Positions 33,728 through 44,069 of a stretch of DNA of 64,000 nucleotides are shown piece after piece; positions within the stretch are counted from its first letter, which is position 1, and every line of letters begins with the position of its first letter. A program made the position numbers and the translations under genes. The DNA comes from Bog-159 sp049520215. GTDB taxonomy: Bacteria; Acidobacteriota; Terriglobia; Bryobacterales; Bryobacteraceae. Under the pieces are notes generated by a model that saw nothing but the letters and a program-made list of their open reading frames with translations, was not told the origin of the DNA and did not search any database. The DNA is taken from the NCBI GenBank assembly GCA_049520215.1, contig JBEKPZ010000016.1, positions 1 through 64,000 on the forward strand, in the 5' to 3' direction.

Positions 33728-34171
33728 ATGCACGCGGTAATCATTAACGATCTTGAGGAGTACTTGAGCGGTGACCTGCCGCCTTCGGCTCTGGACCGCT
33801 TTCAAGCGCATCTGGAAACCTGCGGCAAATGCCGCCGGGAAGTTGAAGGGATTCAGGAGTCCGCTGGACTGCTGGCGTCGCTGAAACCTGCCGTGGGAGT
33901 GGATCCCCCCCCAAGTTTCGTAGCGCAAGTCATGCAAGCGGCTGCGGAACATGCGGTCCCGTCCTTCTGGACAGCCTTCGGGGATTTCGCGTTTGGGCGT
34001 CGGGTGGTGTTCGCTTCCTTGTTGACGCTGGCGGTGCTGGGCACCGTCCTGGTGTCGCGGGAAGCGGCCTACGCGCCCAATCCAACCACCCCCGAGGCGG
34101 TGATGGCCGACGCCGCAGGCTCTCCGAACGCCGGTCAGATGCTGGTGACGCTGGCAAGCTATGAACCATAA
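33728..34171 (+). CDS. zinc-finger anti-sigma factor
   Basis: The 147-residue protein begins MHAVIINDLEEYLSGDLP and has the zinc-binding anti-sigma motif His-X3-Cys-X2-Cys in HLETCGKCRRE. A single transmembrane helix lies at about 98-115 (VVFASLLTLAVLGTVLV), followed by a short periplasmic tail. It should bind the upstream sigma factor at the inner membrane. GGGAAGAAG precedes the ATG. It overlaps the next gene by 11 bases. Confidence 0.85.
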   Translation: MHAVIINDLEEYLSGDLPPSALDRFQAHLETCGKCRREVEGIQESAGLLASLKPAVGVDPPPSFVAQVMQAAAEHAVPSFWTAFGDFAFGRRVVFASLLTLAVLGTVLVSREAAYAPNPTTPEAVMADAAGSPNAGQMLVTLASYEP

Positions 34172-34535
34172 CGCGCTCGCGAAACCTGCCGCGCTCCAGT
34201 TTTGGGAGTCCCCCAAGTTCGCCGGCGTTGGGGTCTTGCTATTGGTGTTCCTGTGCGGGGCCGCGGCCGGAGCCGTGGCCATGAATCTGGGCGCACACGA
34301 GGTGCTGCATCCGCACCCGTTTTGGGACAACAGCGCCAAGACCGAATACCTCAAGAGTGTGACCAAGCGGCTGGATCTGACTCCCGATCAGGCGTCCCAG
34401 ATGGCCAGCATCCTGGACGACTTCGCGAAGTACTATCAAACCGTCCTGTCGGACGGCAGAGCTCGCATTTTTAATATTTTGAACGACGAGCAGAAGCGCA
34501 AGTTCGAGCAGATGCTGAAAGAACGCCCGCGCTAG
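34161..34535 (+). CDS. membrane-anchored CpxP/Spy-like protein
   Basis: The 124-residue product has one transmembrane segment (VGVLLLVFLCGAAAGAVAM) and then a helical domain with the LTxxQ-type motif LDLTPDQASQMASILDDF and a basic C-terminus, LNDEQKRKFEQMLKE. This resembles periplasmic metal- or misfold-sensing proteins of the CpxP/Spy/CnrX group. It overlaps the anti-sigma gene and probably tunes the same envelope response. Confidence 0.75.
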   Translation: MNHNALAKPAALQFWESPKFAGVGVLLLVFLCGAAAGAVAMNLGAHEVLHPHPFWDNSAKTEYLKSVTKRLDLTPDQASQMASILDDFAKYYQTVLSDGRARIFNILNDEQKRKFEQMLKERPR

Positions 34536-34540
34536 CAAAG

Positions 34541-34594
34541 AGCGGCCTGAGAGGCCCGGCCCGGAGGGCACCCCTAACTGAGTGCCTGCCCCAC
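34541..34594. repeat. hairpin repeat ending in GTGCCTGCCCCAC
   Basis: A degraded GCGGCCTGAGAGGCC hairpin, a GGGCACCCCTAACTGAGTGCC segment and CTGCCCCAC form one element between convergent genes. The GAGGGCACCC wording recurs at 56975. Confidence 0.7.
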
Positions 34595-34600
34595 AGGAAT

Positions 34601-35749
34601 TCAGGCGACCAGGTGGATGCGGTTGCGGCCTTCGCCTTTGGCGCAATACAACGCCTTATCGGCGGTATGCAGCAGCGCCTTGGCGGATCTCTCTCCGGCG
34701 TACTGGACGACGCCGAAGCTGGCGGTTACCTTGCACGTGCGGTCATCCGGCGATCGATACTCCAAGCGTTCCCAATGCTCCCGCAAGCGTTCCATAAGCT
34801 GGCCGGCGCGGTCCCCGCTGGTATCGGGCAGGACGATGCAGAACTCGTCGCCGCCCAAGCGCCCGGCGATGTCGGCGCTGCGTATGCCGCCGCGCACGAG
34901 TTTTCCGAAAGAGGCCAGGATCTCGTCGCCGGCCGCATGCCCGTGAGCGTCGTTGATGGACTTGAAGCTGTCGATATCGCAGAGGCACACCGATAACGGC
35001 TGGCCGGTACAGGCGGCGTCCGCAATGGCGAAGTCGAGCCTGGCCATCAGGGTATGACGGCTCGCGAGGCCAGTCAGGGTGTCGTGCGCGACGTGGTATC
35101 GGGCCTTGTGGAAAGCCGCCTCCACCATGGATAGATCGTGAAAGACGACGGCCAGCGACACGCACAGCAGAAAGAGGGCGGCGGCGCAGCTTAGCAACAC
35201 CATCCATTGCAGGCGGCGGCTGCTGGACTCCTGTTGGGCAAAGCGCGATGTCAGGTTTTCCTGCTCCTGGTGCTCCATATCTTGAATTCCGCGGCGGATT
35301 TCTTCGAGGTACTCAGGGCCCCGATCAAAAGCCAGAATGCGGCGGGCGGCTGGAAAGCCCCGGTTATGCCCGATCTTCAGGAGCGCTTCCAGCAGGACCG
35401 TGCGTTGGAGGATGAGCGGCTCCATTCTGTCGATACGGGCTTGTTGGCGCGGGCAATCGGCGGTGAGCTTCCGGACCGCGGCGAGCTGGCGGCGGGTTTC
35501 GGTCAAGCCGGCGGAGTATGGGACCAGAGTGGACTCCTGGTCCGTGAGGAGGAATGCCCGCAGTCCTGTTTCGGCCACGGTGACACTGGCAGCAGTGGCT
35601 TCGAGGCGCGTGAGGACGTCGTGCGTGTGGGCCACCCAGCGGGCGTTCTCCACCAGTTTGTTTGAGGCCTGATAGACAGCGGTAGTGATCCCGATGAGAC
35701 AGACGGCCAATCCGACAGCCGCGGCTTTGATTTCGTAACTTGCGAACAA
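34601..35749 (-). CDS. membrane diguanylate cyclase with CHASE3-like sensor
   Basis: This 382-residue protein has a transmembrane helix near 10-28, a helical CHASE3-like periplasmic sensor (VTVAETGLRAFLLTDQEST), a second helix near 180-203 and a C-terminal GGDEF domain. The active-site motif GGDEF is intact near residue 299, and the inhibitory RxxD site (RSAD) lies five residues before it. It should make cyclic di-GMP under product inhibition. The apparent start is TTG at 35749, without a good ribosome binding site, so the exact N-terminus is uncertain. Confidence 0.88.
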   Translation of the reverse strand: MFASYEIKAAAVGLAVCLIGITTAVYQASNKLVENARWVAHTHDVLTRLEATAASVTVAETGLRAFLLTDQESTLVPYSAGLTETRRQLAAVRKLTADCPRQQARIDRMEPLILQRTVLLEALLKIGHNRGFPAARRILAFDRGPEYLEEIRRGIQDMEHQEQENLTSRFAQQESSSRRLQWMVLLSCAAALFLLCVSLAVVFHDLSMVEAAFHKARYHVAHDTLTGLASRHTLMARLDFAIADAACTGQPLSVCLCDIDSFKSINDAHGHAAGDEILASFGKLVRGGIRSADIAGRLGGDEFCIVLPDTSGDRAGQLMERLREHWERLEYRSPDDRTCKVTASFGVVQYAGERSAKALLHTADKALYCAKGEGRNRIHLVA

Positions 35750-35806
35750 GTGCCAAGGATCGCACGGTGCGGGGGTGCGGTTCTAGTTTCTTTTAGTTAA
35801 CAAACG

Positions 35807-35855
35807 GCAGAAGACAGAATACAGAAGACAGAAGTCAGAAGACGGAAGTCAGAAT
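35807..35855. repeat. GAAGTCAGAAGACA tandem repeat overlapping the ammonia-lyase 3' end
   Basis: Units AGAAGACAGA, AGTCAGAAGACGG and AGTCAGAAT span the 3' end of the convergent ammonia-lyase gene. Read on the minus strand, the repeat encodes ILTSVF and the TGA stop, exactly as in the repeat at 31162-31182. Confidence 0.88.
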
Positions 35856-37325
35856 CTGCTCGGCCAGGGCGGCGATGTCTCCTTCCATGGGGCGGTCGCG
35901 ATCGAGGAAGGCGGCCACTTGACGGACGGCATCGTAGATGCGGCGGCTTCCCTGGCCCAGCCGCTGCGGGCCGCCGCGGAGGTCCACGGCCTGGGCCGCG
36001 GCCAGCAGCACCATAGCGGTGGCGTTGCGCAGGCACTCAATGGCATCGGCGGCGGTCACGGCGGCGTGCATGCCCAGGCTCACCACATCCTGGTTGTATT
36101 GCTCGGTGGGCAGGGAATGGATAGAACTCGGGCCGGCCATCTGGCGAATGGCGCAGGTGAGGCTCGAGATGCTCAACTGCATGCCTTTGAATCCGGAATT
36201 GACGCCCGGTTCGGGCACCAGGTTGGCCGGCAGGCCGCCCGAGAACTTGTCGTCCACCAGCACGGCGAACAGCGCATTGGACCAATTGGCTTCAATGGCG
36301 AAATCCAGCTTGAGGGTGTCCAGCAGGCGGGAGATGTGGCCGCCATAGAAGTTGCCGGCGCGGTAGAGATCGCCGGTTTCCGGGTCGATGAGCGGGTTGT
36401 CATTGGCCGAATTGATCTCGCGCTCGACGACGGCGCGCGCGGCGTCCAGGGCTTCCCAGGCCGGCCCGAGACCTTGCGGCACGCAGCGCAGCGAGTAGCA
36501 CTTTTGAATATAAGATTCGGTGACGAATCCGCTGCCTTCGAGCAGGCCGAGGACGTGCGCCGCCACGGCAATTTGGCCGGGATGGCCCTTGCTCTCATGC
36601 ACCCAGGGCCGATAAGGCTCCGACGGCGCCTGGAGCGCCTCTATGGACAGTGCCACCGCTCCCAGCAGAGCGCGCAGCACGCGCCACGCATCCAACCAGA
36701 GCAGCGCGGCGAAAGCGGTCATGCCGGTGGTGCCGTTGATCAGCGCCAAGCCTTCCTTGGGGGCGAAACGCACGGTGGCGAGACCGGCGGCGCGCAACGC
36801 TTCCTCGGCTGGCACGCGGCGGCCCTGGTAATCGACCTGGCCCATGCCCGTCAGCGCGCGGGCGATGTAGGCGGAAGGCATGAGGTCGCCGGAGGCGCCC
36901 ACCGATCCGTAGCGCGGGACCACCGGGACGATGCCGTGGTTCAGCAACTCTTCCAGGGCCGAGACCAGTTCCCAGCGCACCGCGGAGGTGCCTCGGGAAA
37001 ACGTCGCCAGACGCAGCAGCATGGCCGCCCGCACTACGTCCCGCGACAAGGGAGCGCCAGTGCCGCAGGAAAGGTGATTCATCAGGTTGTGCTGGAAGCG
37101 TTCGGTTTGTTCGGCATCCAGCGAGAATCTGATGTTGCCGCCCACGCCGGTATTGACGCCGTAGATACGGTCGCCGGCGGCGAGGCGCTCCTCCAGTTTT
37201 ACGCGGCCTTGCCGGATGCGCGCGCGCGCCGGCTCGGCAAACTCCACGCGCGCCTCGCGGCGGGCTACGTCTTCCACATCTTCGATAGAGATCGGGCGAA
37301 GGCCCAGGACCAGGCTGTTTGGCAT
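35835..37325 (-). CDS. aromatic amino acid ammonia-lyase, probably tyrosine-selective
   Basis: The 496-residue product is a HAL/PAL/TAL family enzyme. The MIO prosthetic group forms from Ala144-Ser145-Gly146 in GSVGASGDLMP, and the catalytic Tyr55 is in GDRIYGVNTGVGG. At the selectivity position, NLMNHLSCGTG aligns with NLVHHLASGVG of bacterial tyrosine lyases: His84-Leu85 is the TAL pair, where histidine lyases have Ser-His. This points to tyrosine to p-coumarate conversion or an aminomutase, not histidine breakdown. No hut genes are near, but a DAHP synthase is. The last six residues, ILTSVF, are encoded by a tandem repeat. Confidence 0.8.
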   Translation of the reverse strand: MPNSLVLGLRPISIEDVEDVARREARVEFAEPARARIRQGRVKLEERLAAGDRIYGVNTGVGGNIRFSLDAEQTERFQHNLMNHLSCGTGAPLSRDVVRAAMLLRLATFSRGTSAVRWELVSALEELLNHGIVPVVPRYGSVGASGDLMPSAYIARALTGMGQVDYQGRRVPAEEALRAAGLATVRFAPKEGLALINGTTGMTAFAALLWLDAWRVLRALLGAVALSIEALQAPSEPYRPWVHESKGHPGQIAVAAHVLGLLEGSGFVTESYIQKCYSLRCVPQGLGPAWEALDAARAVVEREINSANDNPLIDPETGDLYRAGNFYGGHISRLLDTLKLDFAIEANWSNALFAVLVDDKFSGGLPANLVPEPGVNSGFKGMQLSISSLTCAIRQMAGPSSIHSLPTEQYNQDVVSLGMHAAVTAADAIECLRNATAMVLLAAAQAVDLRGGPQRLGQGSRRIYDAVRQVAAFLDRDRPMEGDIAALAEQILTSVF

Positions 37326-37349
37326 GATTATATTCGACGGCAGGCGCTA

Positions 37350-38219
37350 TTATTCGATTGTAAAGCTCTGGCGGGCCTCGGCGGTCTGGCTGCCCACGCC
37401 GTCATGCGCGGTGACTAACAGAGTGTACTCGCCGGGGCGGGTATCGGGCTTGGTGGCCAGGCTGAAAACGGCGGGCACGTAGCGCTTGGGATAAAACGAC
37501 TGGCTACGGTCCGCGCCCGCCTGCGGCTGGGTGTAGATGGTCTTGCCGCTGGGCGCGAGCACCGCTACGTCATAGCTGACGTCGATGGAATTGGTCTCGC
37601 CGTACTTGAAGCCGATCATATCGAAGCGCGCCCAGACCGCGTCTCCGCGGCGGTAAGCGGCCTTCGACAGAGCTTCCCTGTCATCCTCCCCGCGGAGGAA
37701 GCGGATATTGCGGATCACCAGGGTGTCGCTGGGGTCCACACGGCGCCCGTGAACTTCGAAGGGGACCTCTTTGGCAGCCGTGGCGTTGGCAATCAGGTCT
37801 GTGACGGAAATGGCGATTTTGTAGGTGCCCGAATCGGCCAGGGGCGGAATGACGATTTCCTGGTGGACGGTGGGCTTCCAGTTCTTATCCTCCGGGGCAA
37901 GGGTCTCTTCGATCTCGGCCGATACTGGCTCCATGAGACGCACGCCGTGCGGATCGAAGGCGTCCAGCTTGTAGCTGAGGTGCACGCGATCGACGGAAGA
38001 GGCGGTAAAGCCGTCGACCTGGAAGCTGAAAAACATGGTTTCGCCCGGATCGTGCGCAAAACTGTTGGGCACGGCGGCGCCGCCGTCCCGATCGGAGACG
38101 GTGGGCCTGACGACGGCTAGGGGCACAGCGGCCCCCCACAGCGAACCGGCCAGGAGGAGAAGGAGCAGGGCTGGGTGAGGACCTAGCACCTTATTGGTGG
38201 ATGTCATGATCGTCTTCAT
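37350..38219 (-). CDS. exported protein of unknown function
   Basis: The 289-residue product has a signal peptide (PALLLLLLAGSLWGAA) and then a beta-rich body with two similar halves (FSFQVDGFTASSVDRVHLSY; WARFDMIGFKYGETNSIDVS). Each half looks like an immunoglobulin-type fold, and phrases such as GEYTLLVTAHDGVGSQ suggest a surface or periplasmic role. I recognise no family. It overlaps the lipoprotein gene by four bases and precedes the ammonia-lyase by 24 bases, so the three are probably one transcript. Confidence 0.65.
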   Translation of the reverse strand: MKTIMTSTNKVLGPHPALLLLLLAGSLWGAAVPLAVVRPTVSDRDGGAAVPNSFAHDPGETMFFSFQVDGFTASSVDRVHLSYKLDAFDPHGVRLMEPVSAEIEETLAPEDKNWKPTVHQEIVIPPLADSGTYKIAISVTDLIANATAAKEVPFEVHGRRVDPSDTLVIRNIRFLRGEDDREALSKAAYRRGDAVWARFDMIGFKYGETNSIDVSYDVAVLAPSGKTIYTQPQAGADRSQSFYPKRYVPAVFSLATKPDTRPGEYTLLVTAHDGVGSQTAEARQSFTIE

Positions 38220-38728
38220 TGCGGTGTCGGCATATCGGGTGTTTCCGAGGCGAAGGTGAGCGGGATATCGATATCGTGGTTCTTCTGGCTGGTTTCATCG
38301 GTGACGCGCAGGCGATAGTGCTTGGGCGGGACGTCGAAGACGACATTGCCCTGCAGCGTTTCGGCGGGCTTGACCCGCCGCAGGTAACCGGTCCAGTCGG
38401 GGACCTGGTCGCCGTTGGAGAGTTCGGCATAGGTCTGGCCGGCATCGTCCAGCAAGGTCAGGGTGGGGACCATGAGTTCGGTAGAGCCGCCATTGACCAC
38501 GCTGAGGCGGATCAGGAAGAAGCGGTCTTTGGGCACCCGCGCGTCGGCGCCTTGTCCCAGTTGGGCTTTCCATTGGTCTTCGAAGACGTTATAGACCAGC
38601 GAGCCGGCGGTCACGCGCTCTCCCATGCGGTGAAGCTGGATCTCGGTCGGCGCGACGGGGGCGCATCCGGTAGCGGCCGCGAGGCAGACGAGGGCGGCGG
38701 CGGCCATAAAGGATTGCAAAGTGTGCAT
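38216..38728 (-). CDS. lipoprotein with DUF4352-like domain
   Basis: The 170-residue protein has a lipobox signal (VCLAAATGCAP, Cys24). The mature part, with RFFLIRLSVVNGGSTELMVP and LTLLDDAGQTYAELSNG, resembles the DUF4352 immunoprotease-inhibitor-like fold found in many lipoproteins. I start at the ATG at 38728; the frame upstream runs into a hairpin repeat. Its stop overlaps the start of the exported protein gene downstream (ATGA). Confidence 0.72.
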   Translation of the reverse strand: MHTLQSFMAAAALVCLAAATGCAPVAPTEIQLHRMGERVTAGSLVYNVFEDQWKAQLGQGADARVPKDRFFLIRLSVVNGGSTELMVPTLTLLDDAGQTYAELSNGDQVPDWTGYLRRVKPAETLQGNVVFDVPPKHYRLRVTDETSQKNHDIDIPLTFASETPDMPTPQ

Positions 38729-38776
38729 AGAGGAATCTTGCGCCGTGGAGGTACCGGGTGTCAAGCGGGCGGTGGA

Positions 38777-38820
38777 AGGCCGATTGCCAATCGGCCTGCA
38801 GGTTGCCAACCTGCCCCACA
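38777..38820. repeat. hairpin repeat of GGCCGATTGNCAATCGGCC type
   Basis: AGGCCGATTGCCAATCGGCC is followed by GCAGGTTGCCAACCTGC and CCCAC. Nearly the same element lies at 40243-40294, so one copy is found on each side of the DAHP synthase gene. Confidence 0.85.
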
Positions 38821-38827
38821 AGAAGAA

Positions 38828-40168
<1,341 letters not shown>

Positions 40169-40242
40169 CCAGCCAACAGCTTAGCAAGTTGTGTTGACGC
40201 CGGTGCCTGGATCGGCCCACATCACGGCATGCCGCAAACGGA

Positions 40243-40294
40243 AGGCCGATTGACAATCGGCCTGCAGGTTGTCAACGTTGTCAACCTGCCCCAC
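40243..40294. repeat. hairpin repeat of GGCCGATTGNCAATCGGCC type
   Basis: AGGCCGATTGACAATCGGCC is followed by GCAGGTTGTCAACGTTGTCA and ACCTGCCCCAC. It ends seven bases before the stop of the TonB-like gene. Confidence 0.85.
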
Positions 40295-40300
40295 AAGACG

Positions 40301-43300
40301 CTAGAAGAGAACCTTCAAAGCTAACTGCACGTTGCGGGGAGCGCCAGGGCCGATGCCCGGCGCGCCAAAGGATACGTCGTAGGTCGAGCCGACTTGTCCC
40401 AAGTTGCTGCCTTGGAGGTTGTTAGCCGGTCCGGAGTAGTTCACGAAATTGAAGATGTTGAAGATTTCAGCGCGAACCTGAGTGGTGACGTGCTCGCCGA
40501 TCCTGAAGTTCTTGAACACCGAGAAGTCGATCTGGTGATTGGGAGGGCCATAAAACTGGTCAAACTTTTGATTCGAATACGTGCCTGGAGCGGGCGACGC
40601 GAACGCGGCGGGGTTGAACCAGTAATAGGTGCTGGTGGCTCGATTTGAGGCGGGCACCCCCGAGAAGGGATCGCCGACCACCTGTGCCCTGTCGGCAAAC
40701 TCGGACGTGCCGCTGGAATCGTTGCCGGAATAGACGGTAAACGGCGTGCCCGTGAAGAAAGACATCAAGGTATTCAACTGCCAGCCGCCGAGAAGGTTTT
40801 GGTGCTGGCTCGGCTGAGGGAGCGAATAAGTCAGGAACATGGAAAACGAATTGCGAATGTCGAAATTCGAATTGCCGTAATCGCACTTCAGGCAATAGCT
40901 GTTCTGGGGAATGATGCCACGAGCGTAGGACAGGTCGTCCATAGAGTGCCCGAGGGTGTAGCTGAGCTTGGTGGTGAAGCCGTGGAAATTGGTGGTCCGC
41001 ACGGACGCCAGGAAGCCGTTGAAATGAGCGTTGCCGACGGAATCCACTTCATTGATGGCGGCGAGGTTCGGAAACTGGCTGTAATAGGGCCGCGAAGTGA
41101 CCGCCTCGGGCGAACCGATGGGGATCTGATTGATATCCAGGGTGTCCGGCAGGTGGTGACTCAAGCTGCCCGAATAGCCGACCTCGACCACCGCATCCTT
41201 GGCAACCTGATACTGAACGTTGAGGTTGGTATTCATGCTGTAAGCGGTGACGAACTGCTGGCTGACGGAGAAGCCGCCGTAGGGGCCGGTGGCCGAACTT
41301 CCCGCAAAGATAGGAACGCCGGACGCCAGAGTAATCGGCGACTGATTCACTACGGTCAAAACCGGCGCGGTTCCGCCGATGTTCTCGTTAATGCCCGAGG
41401 CGGCGCCGTTGGACGCGGAACTGTTGCCGAAGTAGGAGATATTGGGGACCTGATAGAACATGCCCCAGCCGCCACGGATCACCAGTTTGCCGCCGGCCTT
41501 GGGTTGGTAAGCGAATCCGAGGCGCGGACCAAAATCGTGCAGATCGCGGGGCCAGAGGGTGTTAAGGCCGTGTGTGCCGACATAGGTGACGCCGCCGTCG
41601 GCGGGGATGAAGGTCGAAATCAGGTTCTTCGGATTCGAGATAGGGCTCTGATACACCCAGTTCAAGCCATAGTTCAGCGTCAGCTTGGGAGTTATCTTCC
41701 AAGTATCCTGCGCAAAAAAAGAAGCTCCGGCAAGGTTATAAATGCGCTGCTGGTTGCCGTACGCGATGCTGGCGTGCCCGATCGCAATGCGGCCGGAAAG
41801 GAAATCCGCGAGTGCGTCGAGCGATCCGGCGATGGGGGAGTTGCCGACGCCCCAGGTGTCGGTCGGACTTGAGGCGGCAAGCGGTCCCTGGGTGCCATCG
41901 AAGGTGAACGTCCCGGGGGCATTCGCATCATAAAACACATCCAGGCGTGAATAACGGTAGTCGCCGCCAAAACGGAACTGGTGGGAGCCCACGGTGTAGG
42001 TGAAGGTTTGATCGATGTGACCGGTGGTGTCGATGCGTCCGAGCGGCGGCGTCAAGCCGGTTGAATCGAATCCTGAAATGTTGATGGTAGGCGAGCCAAA
42101 ATCGGTAGGATCCGTTACGCCGGTTTCCATTCCGACGGAGGCCATGTTGAAGCCGTGGTTGGCGTCATCGAACACCTGCTTGAAATAGTTTACGCCCACC
42201 AATGTTTGCGCCAATAAGCGAGGCGTAATCACGGCGTTGTATACCAGGGAGAAGTTGTGCATACGGCTGGGGCAGGCCTGGAAGTAGGAGGGCATTGCGG
42301 AGCCAACGTATTCCGTCTGATTGCCGGTACCGCCGAAGTAGCGGATGGCAATGTTGTTCTTCTCGTTAAACTGATGATCGAGTTTAATCACGCCGTTGTA
42401 ACTGTTCGAGAGATTAATGCCGGCGCCCGCATAATTGTGCAAAATGTCAGAGCCGGTCAGGCTGTTGGCTGGCCAGAGGTAGTTGATCACGTTCGGCATG
42501 AGCGGGTTCACCGCTACGCCATCCCGGGCCATCACGGCTTCGGCTGCCGAAACCCATGCGCCTGACGGCGTGGTTCCCGGGGCGGTTAAAGCCTGTCTGT
42601 AGTTCTGCTGCTCATAGTTCATGAAGAAGAAGGTGTGATTCTTCACGATGGGGCCGCCGAGTGAGAAACCCTCCTGGTTGTTGCGGAGTTCCGACGTTGG
42701 CGAACCAGGGGGTGTGAACCAGTCACTCGCGGCAAGGGCCTCGTTCCGATTGAAGTAATAGACCGAGCCATGGAAGTTGTTGGTCCCCGACTTGACCACT
42801 ACATTCAGGACGCCGCCCGAATTGCGGCCTTCCTCGGCATTGCTGCTGCTCTGCAGGGAGAATTCGTCGATCGAATCAATCGGCAGGAGCACGCCGCCAA
42901 TGCCCGACACACCGCCTTGATTGACGGAATTGACGTTGTGCCAAAGGTCGTTGTTGTCGGCTCCGTCGATCTTCCAGTCAATGCCGTTGAACCGGGACCC
43001 GTTGAGGGAGCCATTGGCGTTGGCGCCGGGGTTGAACTTCAGCAACTGCGTGAAATCGCGGCCATTCAAAGGAATGTCCAGGATCTGCTTGGTGTCGATC
43101 AGGCTGGTTTCCGCCGACGAAGCCGTCTCAATCGCGACGGTCGAGGCCTCAACCTGGACGGTCGTCGCCTGCTTTGCCACTTCCAGTTTCAGTGCGACGG
43201 TGGCGATCCTGCCGGCGTCAACCACTACGCCGGATACGATAACCCTGTCGAAGCCCGGCTGGGCGACGGTAATGTCGTACTTGCCGAGCGGGAGATCCTG

Positions 43301-43505
43301 AAAAACGAACTCACCGGTTGAAGAAGTAAGGCTCGCGCGTCAGGCCCGTATCCGGACTGACCAGCTTGACCGCGGCGGCAGCCACAGCGGCGCCCGTGGC
43401 GTCGGTTACGGTACCCGCGATGCCTCCGCGAAAAGTCTGCGCAATCAGCGCTACCGGCGCGAGAGTGGCCAGAAACAACACAACGGAAATCGTTCTGCGG
43501 ATCAT
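40301..43505 (-). pseudogene. TonB-receptor-like outer-membrane protein with one frameshift
   Basis: The start ATG at 43505, after AAGGGAG, opens MIRRTISVVLFLATLAPVAL, a signal peptide, followed by the carboxypeptidase-regulatory domain FRGGIAGTVTDATGAAVAAA. The frame breaks near 43330-43340 at a CGCGCG run; two missing bases would restore TGLTRASLTSSTGEFVFQDL. The rest (about 1000 residues) has the plug domain (IDTKQILDIPLNGRDFTQLL) and a large beta-barrel, ending in the typical aromatic strand NVQLALKVLF. Such proteins are a hallmark of Acidobacteria and probably bind or import glycans. It is either a recent pseudogene or affected by a sequencing error. Confidence 0.82.
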
Positions 43506-43584
43506 GAGCAAAATCTCCCTTTTTGGTGTTATGGTCACGGCCTGGTTGAAGGTCGCATAATACGGTTACAACCAGCTTGGATCT

Positions 43585-43672
43585 TGTGGGGCGGGCATTC
43601 TGCCCGCAGCCGGCTTTCAACCGGCCCTGGCCGCCTGAAAAGGTGGCTGCGGCCAAGATTGGCCGCCCCACA
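43585..43672. repeat. three-hairpin composite repeat
   Basis: TGTGGGGCGGGCATTCTGCCC, GCCGGCTTTCAACCGGC, GCCGCCTGAAAAGGTGGC, GGCCAAGATTGGCC and GCCCCACA are joined in the same order as in 20794-20880. Several stem changes look compensatory or nearly so. Confidence 0.88.
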
Positions 43673-44069
43673 TCAGCCTCACTCGTCATTCAAACATTGG
43701 AGCGTTCACGGCTCAAACCCAACCAGAGGACAACCGACGCTACATGGCGACTCCCGTTCGGCGATTGGAACGCGGACTTGGACAGGGTGCTTTTTCTTGT
43801 CCCCCAGGTTTGTAACAGTATACATCGAGCCGCTCGATCCATCCAGAGAATTAAGAGTTTTTAATGCTTGACCTGCCCGACGCAGGATCGCCGCTGCCTG
43901 GCTTTTCGTGGCTGCAAACCGTAAGGCCAGTGTTATACTGAAGCAACTCTGGCTTGCTGCACTCAGGCCTCGTCTAATGCGATTGTGAGCAAGTGTTCCC
44001 CGCGAATTGGAACATCCAGGGTTCGGCTCCAAGTCCTGAGCGTGTTTATCACAAGGAGAGGAGACAAGC
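43673..44069. other. 397-bp intergenic region without a gene
   Basis: Short open frames show no protein-like pattern. A GTTATACTG -10-like box near 43931 and a strong AAGGAGAGGAG ribosome binding site at 44056-44066 serve the aminotransferase gene. Nothing else is recognisable. Confidence 0.5.

Noticed and set aside
35835..37325. Annotation as hutH
   Set aside because: Family is right, but the His-Leu selectivity pair and lack of hut neighbours argue against histidine ammonia-lyase.
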